A DNA stretch of 64,000 bases from positions 62,001 to 126,000 of the forward strand of contig QVRM01005933.1 in the NCBI GenBank assembly GCA_003439945.1, in the 5' to 3' direction. A program made the position numbers and the translations under genes. The stretch comes from Dermanyssus gallinae. Lineage: Eukaryota > Arthropoda > Arachnida > Mesostigmata > Dermanyssidae. A model generated the notes under the pieces. It did not search any database. It was given only the letters and a program-made list of their open reading frames with translations, and was not told where the DNA came from. Below, piece by piece: positions 33,035 to 45,225 of the stretch; position 1 is the stretch's first letter, and each line of letters begins with the position of its first letter.

Positions 33035-34715
33035 TTATAAAGGACAATGAGGCTCGGCTCCATAAAAATCGTCGACCCTCGTTTTCTTTACTTTTTTGAA
33101 CCAAACTTAAACAATAAGCGCAGTGAATTTTTTTCTGTGTGGAACTTGTGAATGGCGCTTCTAAGCAAAATCTTCGAAAGATCATGGTTGTTTCTGTTTA
33201 GTTTTTAACATTTAAGGTAGTAGATTCGCCTCTGTATATATAAATATATATAAACACTTTGCTAAAAATATGTCCTTAAGTCGATACATAAGCAGCTTAA
33301 TAACACCTTTAATAAAACTGAATTCTGTCAGTTTTCCTTGTGTGATAAAGCCCTAAGTCTATCCAAAAACCTAACGGTCTCACTCTGACCTTCTTTGAAT
33401 GTGGCCGCGTGCTTGTCTAGGATGCAACTGGCTTATTAGCCCCTTTGATGGTCGGTGCGGGTACGGACCTAGTAGATTATGCTTCCAGATTGGCAAAGGC
33501 TAACGAATGCAGGAAATACGCTAGCGATGGTCACTCGCACCAAGCCTATCCGTTGACACTTGGGTCGAGATAGGGTAACCGGGGAGTGACACACAGATCT
33601 CATGTGGAGATGATGACGCTGTTTAGATTTCAAACCATAAGAAACGCAAGAAAAGATCATGGGCGATGTAACTGAGAAAAGATTCGAGAGAAAAACCTTG
33701 CCGTCCTCTTTGTCGAGCATATATATGGGTTGGTGAAAAAACGGGATGCTTGAGACCAGCCTCACAAACGTGGTTCTGGACGGGAAGTTAAATTAGAAAA
33801 CATAGAGGTAGGGCCACTCCGAGACCCTGGAACAGCAGCAGCAGAAGAAGACTAAGAACAATTGCAGACTATACATGCACTAAACAAGCCAAGCTTACAG
33901 GAGACGATGTGTTTGCCAGCAGAGACACCAGCCTGCTCAGAGAAGTGGGATGAGTGAAAGCCAAGACCGCGCTTCAGGCGATTATATGTATGAGGCCAAT
34001 TGTATCCGAAGAGCCAATGCCACATGTGTGGCAAATTGATGCGCTTTTGTATCCCCAACCCAGCTGCGAGTGCGTTTTTCTTCTCTGGTCCTTTTTGCTG
34101 CTTAGTAAATATGCAGCCGTTAATCTTGGAACACACGAGTGGAGTACTTGAACTTATTTATGTGTCTGTGTTCAGTGATTTGAACGTTGTGGCTAGCTGC
34201 AACGCCTTCACCGATAGATTCGGATCTGGCTGATGACTTCTACTATTTACTATATTACCAAAAAATCGAATGCATTCTATTCTGACCAGTAATCCAAGAC
34301 GGGCGACAACGGTATGTCGTCTTTTTTCGGAAACATCTCTAACGTAGTTTTTTTGTTAACAGAGTTGTATCTTTCCTGGCATATTTAAATCCATGCTTTA
34401 TTTGGTAGGGCTTTTAAATCTAGGCACAGTATAGACACTTGCTAAGCGCAAGGCACACATAAGGTCTATTGTGTGCATGTAGACCTTTTATAGCAAAGCA
34501 AGAACTCTAACTGCAGCTTAGCCATCTTTACGTCATGATTCGCGACGAGTCTACAGTTGGTGACCTTTTGGAAAAGCTAAAACCTCTAGTGTAACCTTTT
34601 TTCAAAGTGAGACCTCCTCCTGGTACAAGAAGCAGGGCAAAGAAAAGGATACCCATTGTCGTTAGTTGAGAACATTTGAAGTCGAAAAGCGGGCGTTTAT
34701 CGACTATGAATGAAT
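33035..34715. other. No supported gene
   Basis: Several short open frames occur (for example 33765-33469 minus and 34000-34233 plus), but none has a motif, convincing splice sites or a match to other window sequences. Confidence 0.35.
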
Positions 34716-34717
34716 AT

Positions 34718-34783
34718 ATATACGTGTATATATATATATATATATATGATCATTTTTTATTTATGTGTAGCAAAATATACCTT

Positions 34784-34821
<38 letters not shown>

Positions 34822-34886
34822 TATAGGCTGAACGTTAACACGTTTCCTTACACAGGATTTTAATATAAATTGATAAATAAATATTA

Positions 34887-34932
<46 letters not shown>
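34718..34932. repeat. Three (TA)n tracts
   Basis: TA runs at about 34725-34747, 34789-34819 and 34890-34931. Confidence 0.93.
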
Positions 34933-34934
<2 letters not shown>

Positions 34935-35365
34935 TAAATTATCGGATTATGCGCATAGACTAGACTGGGGCTGCACGGAGACTAGATGGGGCAGGTTCGG
35001 TTGCACATCTGACTACGGCAGAGCTTATCGACGACATCACCACCACGAGAACACGAGCCACTCGGATGAGATGACTGAACAGCAACAACAACAACACCTC
35101 GATGAAAGAGGAACGCTGCGCGTCTAGTCGATACGGCTAACATACGGAGTCAATCTAACACAATACCGTGGCACTGCACGCCAGCTGCTACGCACTATCA
35201 ATAGAATACTAGCCAAGATAGCTGGTATTCATTTTTAGTCAGCAAGCGAACGAGCTGCTGTATCCAAATTATGGACGGTGTACCACAATGCAATTACTAT
35301 TGCTATCGAGACACACACACGAAGCAGGAACGGCATCGTAAGCGGTGTCGATACTGTCACATCAG

Positions 35366-35577
35366 CCGTCGACACTATCAGATCAGTCGGTCGTTGCAGT
35401 GGAGGAACGAATTGTGGACGAGCTCGAGGAATTAGCCAACAGCTCGGCGAGTGGAGTAGGTGAGGTCCATGTTGCTACAAACGGAGCGGTCATTATTGCT
35501 GTTGGATCGAACGTTACTCTGCCTGTCCGCACCCCCGAAGATCTAGCTGTCTCACTCTCTCGATCGCCGGCAGACAG
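35366..35577 (+). CDS. Candidate internal exon, unidentified gene
   Basis: A 212-bp open segment lies between an acceptor (CACATCAG at 35365) and a strong donor (GACAG|GTAGGT, 35577/35578). It reads SDQSVVAVEERIVDELEELA, then SASGVGEVHVATNGAVIIAV, then LPVRTPEDLAVSLSRSPAD. The mixed, non-repetitive composition is protein-like. No family is recognised. An in-frame TAA at 35339 lies upstream, so the acceptor is required. It could be part of the plus-strand gene seen at 7.2-9.0 kb, but nothing connects them. Confidence 0.35.
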
Positions 35578-35599
35578 GTAGGTTACCTACGGGCACAGC

Positions 35600-36145
35600 T
35601 CCGATTAGTCAAACGAATATGTGTGTCTGTGTGTGCGCGTGTTATGTGTGGCAAGGAGAGTTTCCCCACGGACGGTCCGGGTTTATTCGGCATTCGTTGG
35701 TGACATCTACCGCGGCCACCAAAAAACGCTGCCCACTGTAGTATCAGTCTTTTTTTCATGCTGAAACCTCTCTGCATTAATATGGGGGATTACGGGAATC
35801 GTGATGTACATGCGTCACCACAGCCAGTGACTAGTGTGGGACTCACAAACCCACTAACACCCGCCTCCCCCCCCCCACCCCCAGGGAAACGGTAACTGCT
35901 AGGCATCGCTTCGTATTGTAGTATCAGTCTAAATGTGCTGAACTCGCCGTCGACGCCGGAAACGCTTCGATTGACATCTTTGCTGTTCAAGCAGGAGCTG
36001 CATTGCATTTGTCAAGACTTTCTGTTTGTTCCTAATCTGCAATAAACGATATATCAGGTTGAATTATAATAAGTCCTCATATTCAGAAAGACGTGGTATG
36101 GCTCTCTGGTACGACAACCTTAGTACATACATACTCCTCAGATTT
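35600..36145. other. No supported gene
   Basis: A C-rich run lies at 35869-35884. Nothing else was recognised. Confidence 0.35.
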
Positions 36146-36149
36146 TTAG

Positions 36150-37000
36150 AACAAGTATATTGCCGCTCCTTCGGTATTCCATGCTTAAATGCGGGACGCA
36201 CTCTTCAGCGCCGATGAACCCGCTTTGTTCAGACCCCCAAGCCTGTAAAGTTTGTCCCCCGGTACGCAATTGACGTATTAGTAAGAAGGCGTCTCTCCGA
36301 CTGCCAAGAGTTCTTCCGAAAGCTTCACCGTAGCGCTGACTTCCTTTGCCCACAATCATTGCAGGATTTCTCTTGTCACCTAACAATTGAGCACCAGAAC
36401 CAACACTCTGGCCGTTGTGCTGGCCAGAATGACGGACTTGTTTTGTGAGGGACATCTGCCGCCTGCACAGAGGCCTCTAATTTTTGGAGCAAAGCTGTTC
36501 GCGTTGGAGAAAAAAGATGGTTCCACATAGTCAAATGTCAAGCGTTGGTTGTGACTGGACGGGTATTTTTACGATCTTGGAAAGATTCCACGGTAATGGG
36601 AGAGCAATTTTCTGACAGTGCATTATTAGGCATCTAATAGTATGCGCAGTAACTTTGTTCCAGAAGTTTTTAAGAAGTGTGCTCCGGGTGCATACCACTA
36701 TGCCGAAGCGGTGTATAGAGCGCCATTTCATTTTTTTAGTATTAGCAAACCAACGCACTGCTTCAAAAACTGGCTTGCAACAAGAAGCCTTATTAATGTG
36801 GGTTGCTTGGATGACAGCGTTCTTGTTGATCATTCAGCAACCATGGCAGAAATGATCGGTAGGGTGCTTGAGCTAACAGACAAAAGTAGACTGTACCTGG
36901 ACATTCGTAAATGTGAGATCGAAGTTCTTGAGCTGCTCGGTCTGGCTTGGATTCTACGTAATGAGACACAGTAAGTGAGTTACTTGCCTACTTATTATAA
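36150..37000 (+). pseudogene. RLE-type LINE, RT fragment
   Basis: One frame gives LPPAQRPLIFGAKLFALEKK, ending KDGST (about 36450-36520), the equivalent of the LSALQKKDTSIRLIA motif at 22500. Another gives VYRAPFHFFSISKPT and VGCLDDSVLVDH (about 36795-36835), with CLDD in place of YLDD. LYLDIRKCEIEVLELLG follows, the post-RT segment. The pieces are in different frames with stops, so the copy is dead. Confidence 0.58.
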
Positions 37001-37009
37001 AGACGACCA

Positions 37010-40000
37010 TTGAAGATTTAGAGTTTTTAGAAGTTGCTACCAGATGGTAAGAGTCGTCGAGTCACTAGTTCCATGGCTAAGTTAAACCACTATTGGAAAC
37101 ATATTATAGCTTGTTCTTACGCGACCCTTCTTCTGAGTTACTCCGCTGACTCATTTTCTACGAGGCTTGAGACAAGATCGTCTGACCGATACCTAACCTC
37201 GGCAAGAAGCCCTCTCCTCACTGCACAATTTGGTGTTGTCAGACGGAGCGTAAGCAGCACTCCTACCTATATTTCGGATTCTTCATTCTAACAACTTGCC
37301 TGGCTGCCGCTGTGTCAGTTCTCTTTGGTAGAGAAGATAGCTTTTCGTATTTCGGACATATATTAGTCTAGAAGTGATACACGGTCTCCCTAAACGCAAT
37401 GAAAATCTGCCTCTTCTTAATCTTACAGATCTTAAAACTGATCATCAGAATGATATATATATATATATATATAACAAATGACGACGCCGACAAATAAGTT
37501 ACTCAACTTGTATCCTCGTATTGTCATATTTATTAACGTAATTACTACCATTGTGATTATGAATTGTTATTCTTATCGACTCTATCTTCATTATTAGTGT
37601 TACTATTGCATTATACGTTTGATATTTTCGAGTTAAGTTTAATCCATTTGAACACATAGTATATATATATATATACCTCATAGGTTCCTCTCTACCGTGA
37701 TACACCGCAAGTATCGCTGTCTGTAGTAGTAATCGTAGTATTAGTAGAAGTAGTTTTGGTAGTGTTAATAGTAATAATAACAATAATGACGTAAGTGACA
37801 AGTAGATCAGTTTTATATGTGTCAGAACGCGTAACAAGTGTACACGTTCACAGGGGGCAATTGTCCCCCCCTAATTCCTATCGTATAATAATAATAATAA
37901 AAGTAGCTGTAATAGTCGTAAACGAATGAAGGTGCGCCGCTTCTAATACATCGATGGTAACTCAACTGCGGGTTCGAACGGTTGCAGTGGCAACCAAGCG
38001 AGAGAACGAGACGGGTGTAACATCAAGACAGGAGAAAGCTGTAAAGACATCATCGGCGTTTAACGGCATCTTTAGCGTCTAGTTTGTTCGTCGTTCGAAA
38101 GGACGCGCGCGTCGAGTTTGTCACACGTACACACTCATACACATAAACAACCACACACAGAGAGATGCCAGATTCAATCGAAGAAGTTTACCTGATAGAT
38201 TGTCTGCTGGTAGCTACAAAAACAACAACAGCAGCTCAATCTTATAATGCTCAAGCGCAGACAACATTCGCGCACCGATCTCTTCGTATTTGCGATGCAG
38301 CGGATGCGAAATGTGTCGAGCAAAAGAATAGGTTTGACCCATTTAATCATCAGGCAAATAAATGGGCGCAAGGTCGACTGTTGGTTTCACTTCTGGCAAC
38401 CAATTGAGCGCAGCAGACCACAGCGAGCTGAAGAGCAGTCGCGGAATAGGCTTTGGGCTGGGTTCACAATTTGCCTCTTACATCTTAGCTACCAATATGA
38501 TAATCACGATCATGATATGTCTACGCTTGCGCGCAGTACAACTCTCCAATGATGGAGGCTGTAACTTGGGTAACTTGTACAGGTGCAGTACAACCGTACA
38601 CAATTCGACGCGCGTACTAAGAAGACGGGTAGGCTCTTATGTTTTCTCAATCCATTTGTTGTATTACTGGCGCTTGCTACAGTAACAACAATGTATATGT
38701 ATATATATATGTGTGTGTGTGTGTAAAAGGACAGCTACTGTTGTGTTATGGCGGACTGAATACCTAGGCTGTGCTTGAGGCCCTCGTCCGGAGAAGGGTT
38801 TTCTCACTGACTGTACATCTCCGAAGTTCTCGGAGACTTGGAGGCCGAACCACCCACAAGGTTCTTATCCATCAACGACGTCAACATGTATTACAGCTCT
38901 TACTACTACTACTACTACTACTACAACAGTTACTGTATCACTCAGAGGAATCCAATATAATAGTATGAAAGGGCAAGAACGACGGAAAGAGAACGCCAAT
39001 AGGCAGGGCAGGAAAGTACTAATGGGCTTGCTAGAACGCATGGTCATTCCGTCATGCGACACCGCGTCTTTCGTGTGTTGTGGTTCAGTGGCGGTGGCTG
39101 TGGGGTTGTCCTCGCGGATGCGTTATCCTCCTGCTGGCAGAGAGGAGCTCTTGTAAAGGTGTGGCCTTCCGGGGGTGTGGGACGAAGGGTGAAAAAGCGG
39201 CACCCCCGCTGGCCCAAGGCTGACGACAACGACGACGGCGGCCACAACGGCACAGACAGCAACGGTGGCGATCTTTACGGTTCGCCGCCATTGTAATCAT
39301 AATCAGGTTTCCTGTCAAAAGACGGCACACCTAACGACGCCCAATGGCTTTCCTCCTAGGTGGCCACTGGGTCGGTCGTTGGGTCGTGGGACATTTGTAC
39401 ATCGTTCTCACACATGTTGCCATGTTTCCTTCCATTCGACTTCCATTCAGCTACGCTTTCAGACACGTTAAGAGTGGTGGTATTGGTACGCAGACCAGAC
39501 GCGTCAGCACAGGCCGCCGACGAAAGGAGATGAAAGGACTCCTTTCTTTCTTTTGACTACGAACTGGGCGGTGCGGTTACTTGGTCGGTTGGTTGAACAG
39601 TATCACTAGCATAAGGAAGTGAGGCCGGCGGGAATTACAACTGCCACAACGACAAAAACAACCCGAAACCTACCTCTGCTGCTGCTACTGCCACTGCTGT
39701 CACTTCGGCTACAACTAGTCCTCTACTCTATTCAGCTGCTAGAAAACTGTCACAGAGATAACAGGTACGAAGAGTGTGGACGTTTGACGTTTGTCTGGCT
39801 CCAAGGATCTCGGCTGGGGGACAGGGAGACGAGGGCATTTCATGCTGGCGCTGGCCGGCCCCTTTGTCCAACCAATCGAGGTTAGGTAGCAAATACTCAT
39901 CAACATGATTTGCCTGCTTACTTTACATTCACTCAGTAGCAGCAGCTGCAAAAGGAGAAGAAGTAGCTGACACAGGGACAGCAATTATAGCATCCACACC

Positions 40001-41169
40001 ATCGATTTTCAGCTTCCGTTATTGCTACCCCATTATCGCCATTGACTGCCCCATTATCGTCATCAACTTCGTCACTACCCTGCTCTTGGCATCGGTTGTT
40101 GCTGCTGTTGTTGTGCTTTCGTCAGGGTTGTGCTCGTCATCACGACGTTCATCACATCACTTCCTCACGATAGCGCAAAGTAGTCAGCAGCAGGGAATCG
40201 TGACAGTAAATTGGCTGCTCTTGTTGTAACAATAAGACATTTTGATTACCGTGGTTTTGGGATATGTTTTTAACTGTGTTTAAATTGAGCCAGAGAGGCA
40301 ATCGGGCTGTAACCTACGAACGTTGGTAGGACGATGAAGAGAAGAGAGAACTAAGGACGCCGCCAACAACGACAACGAGTACTTTCTCGAAATCCTGATC
40401 ACGGACCGCTACGTATAGTGTGGAATAGATGCCGTGCTGCACGTAAGGGAAACATCATTTGCGGTGTAAAACTCTCGCGCACCTCGCAGACGTCTCCCTC
40501 GTGCCTGCGTTGAGCATCTTGCGTGCGTTCAGTGTTCAACAGCAGTCAATGACAACTACCACGGCTTGGCATCCGTCCACCCGCGGTCAACGCCTCCTTC
40601 CCCCCCCCCCCCCCAGCGCGCCTCTATATGCGCCCCTATAAGAAGAATCTACATCATCATCTCTGGAAATATCGCTTTTCATCATCTCGTCTGGTCGTGA
40701 GCTACCTAACGACCCACGACCGTATGCCCATGTGCTTCGCGTTTGTGAACGCGTTTTGTTTTTTTTCAACCGCCAGACTGCAGCTGCTTCATGTTTCTAA
40801 TATGATGTGGCTGTTTTTGCTGGTAAGAGTGCTACTACGATTGTTATTGTGGTGGCGGTGGTGGTTGCCTTTCAGGCAGTGTGGCGTCTCTGTTTTTTTC
40901 CTATTTGCGGGCAACCGTCGTTTGGTGCACTACAACGTCGATTATATTCGTATGTTATTGCAGTTGTTAGTGTAATTGATTATCGGTTCATAATTGTTTA
41001 TTTTCTTGAATTTATTTTTCTGTCACACTGATTGCACTACTATCATTTCTCAAACGTACTTATAGCATTGTATTGCTGATACTAAAATTAATAGTTGATA
41101 TGGTGGTATCATTACATTGGTTTGCTGTTATTGTACTGGATAGTGTAGTGATTAAAATGTGTCACATGG

Positions 41170-41206
<37 letters not shown>

Positions 41207-41405
41207 TTACTGATTTGGGTACAGTGTTCAGGCCGGTATGGTTTTCCGGAATCAGTGGCTCGAGGTCAATACATTCATCCACAACACATGTTTGCGTGGC
41301 TGGCTAGCATAACGAACTAACCAGTTGCGGCCTACATAACTGCGTATCAACATGGCATATATCAAACACATTATGACTAATATAGCCGACGGACAATCAA
41401 TGAAT
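37010..41405. other. No confidently supported gene; many simple repeats
   Basis: The stretch contains (TA)n (37453-37472, 41173-41202), (TACTAC)n (38902-38925), C runs (40602-40614) and GC-rich islands at 39040-39350 and 40330-40640. Open frames at 38165-38407, 38362-38685, 40769-40587 (minus) and 40628-40975 lack motifs or clear splice sites. Some may be exons or UTR, but I cannot support them. Confidence 0.35.
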
Positions 41406-41410
41406 CATAC

Positions 41411-41628
41411 CTCCACGACGATAATCTGCTGGCGCTTCGAATCTTCATTAAGTCCCCCCATCGAAGTACCCAGCTTGCCTTTTTGCTGGCAGCAGACGCC
41501 GCCACTAGAGTACTGGCCTTAGGTGTGTTGGAACAACCGACGCTGGGGTCTACGCTGACAGCAACGTCCTCGAGATAACCAAATTCTCCTCTGTAGGGTT
41601 TATCTCTCTCTCTCTCATTCATTACCTC
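41411..41628 (-). CDS. Candidate internal exon, unidentified gene
   Basis: On the minus strand the exon begins after GCGGCAG (41629-41635) and ends at a good donor, TGGAG|GTATGA (41411/41410). It is 218 bp and open. It reads EVMNERERDKPYRGEFGYLE, DVAVSVDPSVGCSNTPKAST and KKASWVLRWGDLMKIRSASR. It starts in phase 0 and ends with two extra bases. The basic and aromatic C-terminal part looks like real protein. It lies downstream of the stop of the AKAP-like model, so it is either another gene or an alternative 3' exon. Confidence 0.4.
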
Positions 41629-41639
41629 CTGCCGCCACG

Positions 41640-42215
41640 CAATAGAGATACCCCGGCAGGAGACGATCGAGCGGATACAGACCGAAGTCAGGTGCTGTGA
41701 GAAATAAAGGCGGAACTGACGTCCCGACGTTAACAAGAGTTGATGGTCGCGCCACGCTAGATCGATTAGCGGTTGGCATCGAAGTAGTTCTGAACGGGTA
41801 GAAACTGCGACGCAAACTAATCTAGAACTAGCGGGGGAAGGGGCGGAGATATACCATTGTCATTTGCAGTGAAGCAAAATACCTGGGGGCTCCTAGATGA
41901 TGTCGACCCGACAGGCACCCCACATCGCACTATGCGGCTGCTAAGGCCACAAAGGCTGATAGCAAATTGCTACCGCGCAAACGGTGCACTTCTGACGACG
42001 ACTTAGGTGTTTCCTAGCGATGGTGGTATGTAGCATCATCCTACACGCAGCAGCCCCACTATGACAGCGAAGGGCTACACGATCTACATGTCGGCGGCGG
42101 CTTCTAGATGACTGCAGAGACCGTTGGCCCTCGATATAGCACGAGATAGCACGATATAGCACGACTGCTGCAGTCCAAGTCCTAGCAGTCCCACTAGTCC
42201 CATGACACACTTACG
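41640..42215. other. No supported gene
   Basis: Nothing recognised besides short frames without motifs. Confidence 0.3.
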
Positions 42216-42219
42216 AGTT

Positions 42220-42710
42220 TTGGAGGCCGCACTCCGCCCAACCAACGCCTCACTCTCTCAGATGTAAGACTATAGGCGAGTTGGGTGGAGACCCAAACGG
42301 GCCATCCAGGTTTCAGATCTCACACTATTCCTCCAGATGTCAGAGAATGGTTGAACAATCCGGTAAAACACTTCACAACTCGCTGTCCACATTCCTTCCA
42401 CGGGCCACGGTACTTTTGAAAAACATTTGCGTCGTCTCGAACCGGTTCGGTCGCTAGTATGCATTCTTTGTGGCTCAGGGAAAGAAGACGACGTCGAACA
42501 TACGTTTGAAGTGTGTACGGCGTTTACTCTGAATAGGGCGCAGCTGGCGTGGCCCTTTAAATGGGGGCTCCCATGCGAACAAATGACACAAACACTCTTC
42601 TCAAACGGCACTAAAAGCTGGAGCATAAATAAGGACTTCGCTGCAATAATCATCAAGCGGAAAGACTTGGCTATGCGAGGGCCCTGCTCAAACTGAAGTA
42701 ATCTTAAAGG
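42220..42710 (+). pseudogene. R1/I-like LINE, C-terminal fragment
   Basis: The frame 42427-42696 reads SLVCILCGSGKEDDVEHTFE, completing a C-x2-C-x8-9-H-x4-C finger at VC, followed by CTAFTLNRAQLAWPF. Just upstream, VREWLNNPVKHFTTRCPHSF matches the segment before this finger in R1/I LINEs. It is equivalent to 12260-11930 on the other strand but from a different copy. One frameshift lies near 42415. Confidence 0.6.
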
Positions 42711-42719
42711 AAATATTGT

Positions 42720-42933
42720 AGAGGTTAATGTAATCATAATGAAACAATTCAAACCCCTTGTCTCGTCACGAGCCCTTTTGTCAAGAGGTTTTTTGTAGTG
42801 GACATTATGCTAAAAATATTGGCATCAAGTCCCCGTTGCACTATCCCCGTTGCAGGTGTGCGTAAATGCATTCTTCCACCTGCACCTTTCTCAACCAAAA
42901 AAACTATTGCTGCTCGGCAATTATATAACTGGG

Positions 42934-42975
<42 letters not shown>

Positions 42976-43372
42976 CAGTGATGCATTATGTTATCGCTGT
43001 AGCTATAATTATCATCGATAATATGTAATGATTTGTTGCCTCTTAATCTTTGTTAGCTAACCTATACAACGAGCTTCACCACATTGGTGCAACTGCTCCT
43101 CCGTCACGTCGTTACTCTGCGTTTGCGGTGATTTGTCGATATTGGCTAAAGTGCGTGCCGAAGAAGCTCGATACGCGTTTACATCGTGGACAAGGCGAGA
43201 CCTACTAAAAAACAATTCAATTAACGTAATTGCAGCGCAATCCTAGGCAAGACGACGTCGGCATCAGTTTTCCATTTCTTCGTTTCTTTTTTTGGGCGAT
43301 GCGGTTCGATATGTATACTGATAACCATCATCATTGATTACCTTAAATTGCAACATGTAATAATTAATTAGG

Positions 43373-43406
<34 letters not shown>

Positions 43407-44353
43407 CTTGGAGGGGTGTGTTCTGCTTTACCATGAAACAGTCGACAAGCCTGTTTCATAATGAAACTAATATATATATATATATATATATATATAGACC
43501 AGATCTACGTATAGCCAGTCATCAATCACAACATCGTCAACAAGCTTAACATTAGACAGGTAGGCGCATGCTATACACTATGGCCATCATCATTATCATC
43601 CCTATTCTACAGATACACACAACTCACTGTCAGGGCTGTTACATTTGCTGCTGTATGTAACTCCTATTCTGGGCATCTATGTTTGTGCAGACCGTACACA
43701 GTACAACAGATAGCGATAGCATTCACACTCGAGTATGGCGGTTCTGTTGGTTTTTGGTGCCGCTGTTGGTGTAGTATATGCTCTTCGAATGCCTTTGTGT
43801 ATGTATGTGTATTTGCAAATGTATTGCGCGGTGAGGGTAGCGGCGCGGAAGTCAGGCATCTGTTGAGGCGGCCATCCCAACGTTGTCTAGTGCGTGACTG
43901 CCGGCAGTGTTCAGTAGTGTTCCCCCGATATCCCGACTTCCCGATTTCCCGTCGGTTTTGAGCGTTGTCACCAGGCCCTGGGCCAGCTTTCCCGCCCGCC
44001 GCAACCCGTACGAGGGCCTTGCGACCGAACATGCGTCGTCCGTGCTGCTTACGACATGCTCACGATGCATGGGACACTGAAGGACCAGCCATGCACGGGG
44101 CACTGAAGGACCAGCCATGGTCAACACGCAGATGCTGTGGTGGTGATGATGATGTCATGGACACACGTCTTTTGCCGCTTCGTGCCTTCGAACCTCATCG
44201 TCGTCGTCAATGTTGTTGTAGGTGTTGTTGTTGCTGTTGTTGTTGTTCTTGTTGTTGTTATAGGTGTTGTTGTTACCATTATATAATTAGTTAGATAAGT
44301 CGTTGATTAGTTAGCTTTGTTTGTTCGTTGGTGCCATCGTCCGAATGTCACAT
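42720..44353. other. (TA)n tracts and possible 3' UTR
   Basis: (TA)n runs lie at 42940-42971, 43378-43404 and 43470-43496, and a (GTT)n stretch at 44213-44275. The part next to 44353 would be the 3' UTR of the AKAP-like gene. Open frames at 44032-43664 have no motif. Confidence 0.4.
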
Positions 44354-44536
44354 CTACATGACACAGCAGCAGAACCCGAATGGCCAACTAGGGCCGTGTC
44401 GCGTCTCCGAGAATAGGGGAACTCTGCTCGCGAGGTTTCGCAGCACTGGTGGCCGTGGACCGGACGAGTCTGCCGTGGCTGCCGGCACCTCGTTGGTGGT
44501 TGCCAATTGTTGTGCCGGCTCCAATTTCCCGCTCGG
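44354..44536 (-). CDS. AKAP-like gene, last coding exon (exon F), CaaX-like end
   Basis: The exon begins after a strong acceptor (CTTGCTTCGTTTCAG, ending at 44537) in phase 0 and runs 60 codons to TAG at 44356-44354. It reads PSGKLEPAQQLATTNEVPAA, then RPPVLRNLASRVPLFSETRH, and ends WPFGFCCCVM. The last four residues, C-C-V-M, fit a CaaX prenylation signal. Two further Cys just before it could be acylated, which would place the protein at a membrane. This localisation is inference. The phase matches the donor of exon E at 48456. A second frame through the same bases also stays open to 44388 but lacks the phase match. Confidence 0.5.
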   Translation of the reverse strand, partial: PSGKLEPAQQLATTNEVPAATADSSGPRPPVLRNLASRVPLFSETRHGPSWPFGFCCCVM

Positions 44537-44537
44537 C

Positions 44538-45172
44538 TGAAACGAAGCAAGAAACGCATAGGCAAAGCACAGTCAGCTCTCAGACAACAACAACAACAAC
44601 AAAATTAGAAAACACAGCGAAAAAGGTTCTCGTCTCTTCGCCCTCCCCGCTCCGCCCCGCCGTCCTCTTTCCTCCCCCTTCGCTCGCTCGCTTGCGATGA
44701 TGAAATTGAATTTCGAAATGACAAAATAAAAAGTTCGACGAGAAGATAAAAAAAAAGCAGTTTGCAAATTGCGGCAGAACGTTGCTCGACCCCCAACGGC
44801 AAAGGTAGGCTTACAATGCCGCCATACGATGCCTGTTGGAACGGCGGCGTGTAGGAAAAGATGACGTCGGAAAGCGCCGAGGCTTTCTCTCTCTATCTGT
44901 CTTGTAACGAGTTGGCCCCAAAGTTGTTTTAAAAAAAAACATGTTTTGCATCATAGTGTTGTAAAAAAAGCAGATTTTGCATCATAGTGTCTACTACTAG
45001 GTACGTACGAAAGTGAGTAAAATTGACTTTAGCTAGCACAGGTTCCTCGTTGTAGTGCCAACATCATAAAAGTTTAGCGGGCGGGTTTTTTCTGAGTTTC
45101 GTCTTTTTTATTCAATTTCAGTATAGCGTCTACGCTCTTGCAGATATCACACTATGTTTACATAATATATAG

Positions 45173-45225
<53 letters not shown>

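Noticed and set aside
38165..38685. Two overlapping plus-strand frames, one with a possible membrane segment
   Set aside because: No family motif, no good splice sites, and both frames end quickly; chance frames cannot be excluded.
39040..39560. GC-rich region with open frames on both strands
   Set aside because: Frames are short, Arg/Pro-rich and mutually antisense. It may be a UTR or CpG-rich exon, but nothing decides it.
40587..40769. Minus-strand frame with an acidic, Tyr/Arg-rich stretch
   Set aside because: Reads fairly like protein, but it has no acceptor or donor and runs into a homopolymer C tract.
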